From positions 1-34,838 of the forward strand of contig NZ_JAABNN010000033.1 of assembly GCF_009928415.1 (NCBI RefSeq): a stretch of 34,838 bases of DNA, read 5' to 3'. The position numbers were made by a program, and so were the translations under genes. Source of the stretch: Bacillus sp. USDA818B3_A. Lineage in GTDB: Bacteria > Bacillota > Bacilli > Bacillales > Cytobacillaceae. Position 1 is the stretch's first letter, and each line of letters starts with the position of its first letter. Below, piece after piece: positions 31,495 through 34,838 of the stretch. The notes below the pieces were generated by a model. That model saw only the letters and a program-made list of their open reading frames with translations. It searched no databases and was not told where the DNA came from.

Positions 31495-31843
31495 ATAAAA
31501 ACCTCCTGTAACCTGTTGATTTGCATTTTTTGCTGCATTAAGGAAGGTATGTAACTGGATGATAAATTAGAAGTATGAGGTTCTGAGGGTACCATTGGCC
31601 AATTTCGTAAGGGGGTCAATTACCACAGGTTTCCTTCCATAAATGCCATTATAAAGAAACATTTTTTAGAATTTGTCGATTTAACAGTTTTTTACTGACT
31701 CTTAAAGGAAATGTTACCTTTTCTTAACAAAAGAAAAACACCTGTTTCTTAGTGAAATGTTGTTACGTAATGGAAGCTGGGTATATTTTGAAAAATAACG
31801 TCAAAGGAAAATGAAAATAATAGATACTAAATGAGGTGAATAA
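31495..31843. other. Divergent intergenic region, no further gene seen
   Basis: These 349 nt separate fbpA and the DUF421 gene and must hold both promoters. The region is AT-rich, with a TTTTCTTAACAAAAGAAAA hairpin near 31719-31737. Open frames in it have no ribosome site; the longest on the minus strand (from 31619) only shadows fbpA in another frame. Confidence 0.5.
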
Positions 31844-32404
31844 ATGAATATTACTTTTTTAGTGGAAGCATTAGGATTACTTTTTACTAGTACCCTTTTA
31901 CTTAGAATAGCCGGTAAAAAATCAATGGCTAGAATGACTAATCTTGAAGTAGTGATTATTTTAGCGATCGGCACCACAATGGGACACGCAATAAAAGAAC
32001 ATAAATTTTGGCAAATCATCGTTATTTTATGTTTTTTTATTATTTATCTAATTATTGTTCAATATCTTCAGATGAGATTTAAAAAGATACAACGCTATTT
32101 AACCGGAAATGCTACCGTGGTTATACGTAATGGCGGCATCGTTGAAGATAATTTAAAAAAATTAAGAATGACAACCGAACAGTTAGAAATGAAGATCCGT
32201 CAAAAAGGCATCGCCTATATATCCAATATTAAAACAGGTACAATTGAAATTGACGGCGGCTTAGGATTTGAACTGATGGAACATGCGCAGCCCCTCACTC
32301 GTAAAGAAATCATTGAAATTTTAAACGAAAATCAAAATATACAGTCAACGAATGTCAACACAAAAACCCAAGAAAATTTATTTAATAAGGTCCCTGGCCT
32401 TTAA
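31844..32404 (+). CDS. DUF421 (YetF-like) membrane protein
   Basis: This 186-aa protein has three N-terminal membrane segments (about 4-22, 34-50, 57-77) and a soluble DUF421 domain. Family marks are LLLRIAGKKSMARMTNLEVV near TM1-2, GNATVVIRNGGIVEDNLKKL (about 88-107) and MKIRQKGIAYISNIKTGTIE. B. subtilis has several paralogues (YetF, YrbG and others); the YetF type has been linked to spores, but the exact role here is unknown. GAGGTGA lies 4 nt before the ATG. It appears monocistronic. Confidence 0.87.
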   Translation: MNITFLVEALGLLFTSTLLLRIAGKKSMARMTNLEVVIILAIGTTMGHAIKEHKFWQIIVILCFFIIYLIIVQYLQMRFKKIQRYLTGNATVVIRNGGIVEDNLKKLRMTTEQLEMKIRQKGIAYISNIKTGTIEIDGGLGFELMEHAQPLTRKEIIEILNENQNIQSTNVNTKTQENLFNKVPGL

Positions 32405-32492
32405 TTTTTTAGTGTCGTTCCTACGACTCCCTCGTACATAATCATGAATGTTACTCAGAATAATAAACATATAAAACTATAGGGAGTTTGGA

Positions 32493-32972
32493 ATGAAAAA
32501 GTTAAATCTAGTATTGATATCTATGACAATTTTACCGTTTTTGACCATACCGATTCTTGGCGTGAAGACATTCAAAAGGTTCATTCCAGGAGCTTTATTT
32601 ATGAGTTTATATTTAATCGCTGAAGGAAGATTTGCCGAAAAAAGAAAATGGTGGTGGTTCCCTTTCCGTATTAAGCCTAACGTATTAGGTGAATTACCAC
32701 TCATAATAGGACCATTTTTTATTGGTTCTATCTGGATTTTAAAGTATACATTTGGAAAATTTAACTTATATCTGTTGATCAATCTTATTGTTGATTCTTT
32801 TTTCACCTACTTTGTATTAGATTGGCTCAAAAAGATTGGTTATGTATCCTTAGTTAGATTGTCAAAGTTTCAATTATCTCTTGTGTTTTTAATTAAAACA
32901 TTCATATTGTATGGAACTCAATTGTTTTATGAAAAACTGTTCAAAAAACAAACATCTTTCCCTAAACATTGA
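32493..32972 (+). CDS. Hypothetical membrane protein, 159 aa
   Basis: This protein has three or four hydrophobic segments (about 6-22, 29-44, 68-90, 92-112) and a highly basic middle, EGRFAEKRKWWWFPFRIKPN. The C-terminus is basic and partly hydrophobic (LVFLIKTFILYGTQLFYEKL). GGGAG is 6 nt before the ATG. I do not recognise the family with certainty; similar proteins are found in Bacillaceae as uncharacterised membrane proteins. It lies 88 nt after the DUF421 gene. Confidence 0.72.
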   Translation: MKKLNLVLISMTILPFLTIPILGVKTFKRFIPGALFMSLYLIAEGRFAEKRKWWWFPFRIKPNVLGELPLIIGPFFIGSIWILKYTFGKFNLYLLINLIVDSFFTYFVLDWLKKIGYVSLVRLSKFQLSLVFLIKTFILYGTQLFYEKLFKKQTSFPKH

Positions 32973-33042
32973 AATAATCAGGATAATTATTGAAAAAAGA
33001 ATATTAAAGAAATCTTCAAGAAATAATAGGTGAGAACAACTG

Positions 33043-33210
33043 ATGTTAGGGGGCCTTTTTGTGGAGAAGTCGAATACAAGACAGCAAAAGAATGAGATAA
33101 ACCAGATTGCAGAGGCTAAATCAATTAAAAATGAGCAGGTAAAAGAAATAACCGAAGCACAAAGAGATGGGTTTCGCTTTGATTACACGGATTCTTCTGA
33201 TTTTTCGTAA
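33043..33210 (+). CDS. Small hydrophilic peptide, 55 aa, uncharacterised
   Basis: The ATG at 33043, preceded by AGGTGAG at 8 nt, opens a frame to the TAA at 33210; an internal GTG at 33061 also has a GGGGG site. The product is rich in Lys, Glu, Gln and Asn, with NEINQIAEAKSIKNEQVKEI in the middle, and ends in the acidic FDYTDSSDFS. It looks helical, without membrane segment or signal peptide. A terminator lies about 90 nt downstream. No family is recognised; a small spore-associated protein is a guess I do not press. Confidence 0.55.
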   Translation: MLGGLFVEKSNTRQQKNEINQIAEAKSIKNEQVKEITEAQRDGFRFDYTDSSDFS

Positions 33211-33296
33211 GCAGAAAAATCATGTCAGAAAACCTGACAATATACTTGGATTATTAGCAGCAAAATACTATAATAAATTTGCCTAATACCTTTCTT

Positions 33297-33339
33297 GAAG
33301 GAAACCTTTGTGCAGCGCACTCTGTTTCCTTCCTTTTTT
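33297..33339 (+). terminator. Terminator after the 55-aa gene
   Basis: GAAGGAAAC and GTTTCCTTC close a stem with a loop containing GTGC/GCAC, followed by CTTTTTT. Confidence 0.88.
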
Positions 33340-33350
33340 ATTAGAAAAGT

Positions 33351-33409
33351 AAATCCTTCAAATTTAGCGGTACGCCAAAAAAACCTTCGCCCTTGAAGGA
33401 TTTTTTATT
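33351..33409. terminator. Possible terminator of the CBO0543-like gene
   Basis: AAATCCTTCAA and TTGAAGGATTT pair across a 30-nt loop, with T-runs on both strands. It reaches the stop of the minus-strand gene at 33405. Confidence 0.6.
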
Positions 33410-33968
33410 TTGAAAACTTAAAAGGAATGTCAAAGTAAATAATTAAGAAAATAATGATTGGAAAAGAGATGAGATATGCTCGAAAAGGTTTATGCTGATG
33501 AAGTGCAATGACTGAAAACATAACAAGATCAAAATAAAAGGAATACCAAAATTTCCATCCATTCTGATAGGATATTCTATGAAATGCTAACAAAATCCAT
33601 TCAACTAAAATATAGATACCAGACCAACCCATGATGTAAATGATTCTTTTCAACCAGGTTTTTGGAAAGTGAGATAGAAATATTAGAATACTAACTGGCA
33701 TCGTTATCAAGGCATAAACCATGACTACCATTTGATGTCCATATAAGAGATCAGGGTGGAATTTCCATAAAGTATTTTCTTGGACAATATATTCATACAT
33801 TAAACCACCAGTAGAAATAAAAAACATACTGGCATGGTATTCTCTCCAATTTTTCCAATTTGCGAATTTGAAAGAAGCTAAAATGGTTAGAATCGCAATA
33901 ACAACATGCATTCCCTTACTACCTTTCCATTGCTTTTCATATAGTTTACCTTTATAATCTGATACCAT
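33405..33968 (-). CDS. CBO0543-like membrane protein
   Basis: This 187-aa protein has about five membrane segments and features I associate with the CBO0543 family of Bacillaceae and Clostridia: FANWKNWREYHASMFFISTG near the N-terminus, LWKFHPDLLYGHQ, an early-middle LITMPVSILIFLSHFP, and HRISYQNGWKFWYSFYFDLV toward the end. The frame opens at 33968 without a strong ribosome site; a start at the ATG at 33911 (MHVVIAILTILASF), after GAAAGG, matches family N-termini better. Function is unknown. Confidence 0.72.
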   Translation of the reverse strand: MVSDYKGKLYEKQWKGSKGMHVVIAILTILASFKFANWKNWREYHASMFFISTGGLMYEYIVQENTLWKFHPDLLYGHQMVVMVYALITMPVSILIFLSHFPKTWLKRIIYIMGWSGIYILVEWILLAFHRISYQNGWKFWYSFYFDLVMFSVIALHQHKPFRAYLISFPIIIFLIIYFDIPFKFSK

Positions 33969-34040
33969 TCATTCACTCGTTTATAAATCCTTAAATATCC
34001 TAAGTGTTTCTCGAAAAGGATTATATACAATTGTACATAC

Positions 34041-34069
34041 AAAAGGACCCGTATAATTTGGGTCCTTTG
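34041..34069 (-). terminator. Terminator of the lipoprotein gene
   Basis: AAAGGACCC and GGGTCCTTT form a 9-bp stem with an AT-rich loop; on the minus strand it ends CCTTTTGTATG. It lies 14 nt after the stop at 34083. Confidence 0.85.
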
Positions 34070-34082
34070 CCTGTAATAAAGC

Positions 34083-34610
34083 TCACTTTGAGATGGGTAT
34101 TTCTAAGATATTTTCTTTTGAGCCATCTTTTGCAGAGTAATTAAATAATTCTATTTTAGCTTGATCAGTAGAAACTGCATCCTTATCGAATGTAATTTCA
34201 AACTCTCCCCAAGCAGGAGCCCCATCTGTTTGGTAATGATTTTCTATTACTACTTTGTCTCCATCATACAGTGTATATTGAAACACACCCTCAAAGACCT
34301 GAGCTTTCCCTTTTACAATAATTTTTTCTCCTGTCTCCGTAACCACCACATCTTTAAATATATTATTCTGATATACCTTATTTTCAGGTACCGGACTTTC
34401 CGGACTAGACGGCTTATCCTCACCATTAGTGGATGGTTTATCTGGAATGGCTGGTCCATCTTCACCACTTGAAGTTGGTTTATCTGGGTTCTTTGGCCCA
34501 TCTTGTACAGGTGATGCTGGTTTGTCTGGGTTTGCTGATTCTTTCTGGTTACAGCCTGCTAAACCAATCATAACGGTTAATAAAATACATAAATAAGCGA
34601 ACTTTTTCAA
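34083..34610 (-). CDS. Lipoprotein with Gmad2-type immunoglobulin-like domain
   Basis: This 175-aa protein has a lipoprotein signal peptide (lipobox LAGCNQ, Cys at about 20). A Pro/Asp/Lys-rich linker follows (about 26-75) with the repeated unit NPDKP(A/T)S-x-x-x-DGP, seen three times. The C-terminal domain (about 80-175) contains ETGEKIIVKGKAQVFEGVFQ and FEITFDKDAVSTDQ, which fits the Gmad2 fold found in spore germination-linked proteins. It is probably tethered to the outer face of the membrane. Its own terminator follows the stop. Family assignment is moderate. Confidence 0.75.
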   Translation of the reverse strand: MKKFAYLCILLTVMIGLAGCNQKESANPDKPASPVQDGPKNPDKPTSSGEDGPAIPDKPSTNGEDKPSSPESPVPENKVYQNNIFKDVVVTETGEKIIVKGKAQVFEGVFQYTLYDGDKVVIENHYQTDGAPAWGEFEITFDKDAVSTDQAKIELFNYSAKDGSKENILEIPISK

Positions 34611-34656
34611 AATTTAATCCCCCTATTTGTATTTTATTCACCCATTCTTTAAACTG

Positions 34657-34791
34657 TCATCTTTTTTCATGTTCCTTATTTTTTAAAAAGCGAAAAACGG
34701 ATAAATGAATGATATGAACGATCAACAGAATCGGATAGGTTAATACTGAATAAATCATTTTCCAGCCATTATAATAAAAGAAATGTAACTG
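34657..34791 (-). pseudogene. Possible C-terminal fragment of a CBO0543-like gene
   Basis: The minus strand reads LHFFYYNGWKMIYSVLTYPI and ends KNKEHEKR before a TGA at 34659-34657. The YYNGWK-x-x-YS part resembles YQNGWKFWYS of the gene at 33405-33968. A TAG stops the frame at 34792-34794, but another frame is open further upstream to the edge of the window. It may be a frameshifted gene or the decayed end of one continuing to the right. Confidence 0.4.
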
Positions 34792-34838
34792 CTAGACTAT
34801 AATCAACAGTTTCTGCTAGATAAGATTGAACACTTTTT

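Noticed and set aside
31380..31619. 79-aa minus-strand frame overlapping fbpA
   Set aside because: It is a different frame from the FbpA-like reading that has AGGAGG at proper distance and recognisable family sequence.

Overview
The window looks like chromosome from a low-GC, endospore-forming member of the Bacillaceae (Bacillus/Neobacillus type). The reasons are strong AGGAGG-type ribosome binding sites, frequent GTG/TTG starts, tight intrinsic terminators, spore genes (a CotB-like coat protein, a YIEGIA-family pair, a PdaA-like deacetylase, a Gmad2 lipoprotein), a Bacillus-type 16S 5' end with its leader, and an FbpA-type Fur-regulated basic protein. The species cannot be told from the sequence alone.

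Layout. 1-355: 5' end of a 16S rRNA gene running off the left edge, with its leader and promoter. 372-8450: accessory metabolic genes (GNAT acetyltransferases, a dienelactone hydrolase, two aldo/keto reductases, an MFS exporter), a TetM/TetB(P)-like ribosomal-protection GTPase, a 57-aa membrane peptide and a DUF3231 gene remnant. 8744-10717: a TSUP anion exporter and a full DUF3231 protein, convergent on a shared terminator. 10829-15355: nitrite reduction operon nirB-nirD-nirC-cobA (minus strand) without nitrate reductase genes. 15712-18775: polysaccharide deacetylase, MocR-type regulator divergent from a GNAT gene, ABM monooxygenase. 18949-21003: sporulation block (YIEGIA pair and CotB-like coat protein). 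21262-25031: DoxX-type membrane protein behind a perfect Fnr-like box, two overlapping small membrane proteins, a secreted acidic protein, and two crcB/fluc fluoride channel genes under a fluoride riboswitch, plus a 43-aa Cys peptide.

25197-31037 is the most notable region. A minus-strand cluster reads suyA-suyB-(truncated 2-hydroxyacid dehydrogenase)-gntR-tctB-tctA-tctC. The two lyase subunits look like (2R)-sulfolactate sulfo-lyase, a split UxaA-family enzyme. With a tripartite tricarboxylate transporter, an FCD-type GntR regulator and an SlcC-like dehydrogenase, the set matches a sulfolactate uptake and desulfonation pathway giving pyruvate and sulfite. The dehydrogenase has lost its C-terminal half. 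If so, only the (R) enantiomer, the one reported in Bacillus spores, would be used directly. A related GGTTGG-CCA motif lies in front of both gntR and suyA and is a candidate operator.

31147-34838: a candidate ~90-nt RNA or leader between fbpA and suyA, fbpA itself, a DUF421 (YetF-like) protein, small membrane proteins including a CBO0543-like protein, a 55-aa peptide, a Gmad2 lipoprotein, and a gene fragment at the right edge. All functional calls come from reading motifs and from recalled family features. No database search was run.
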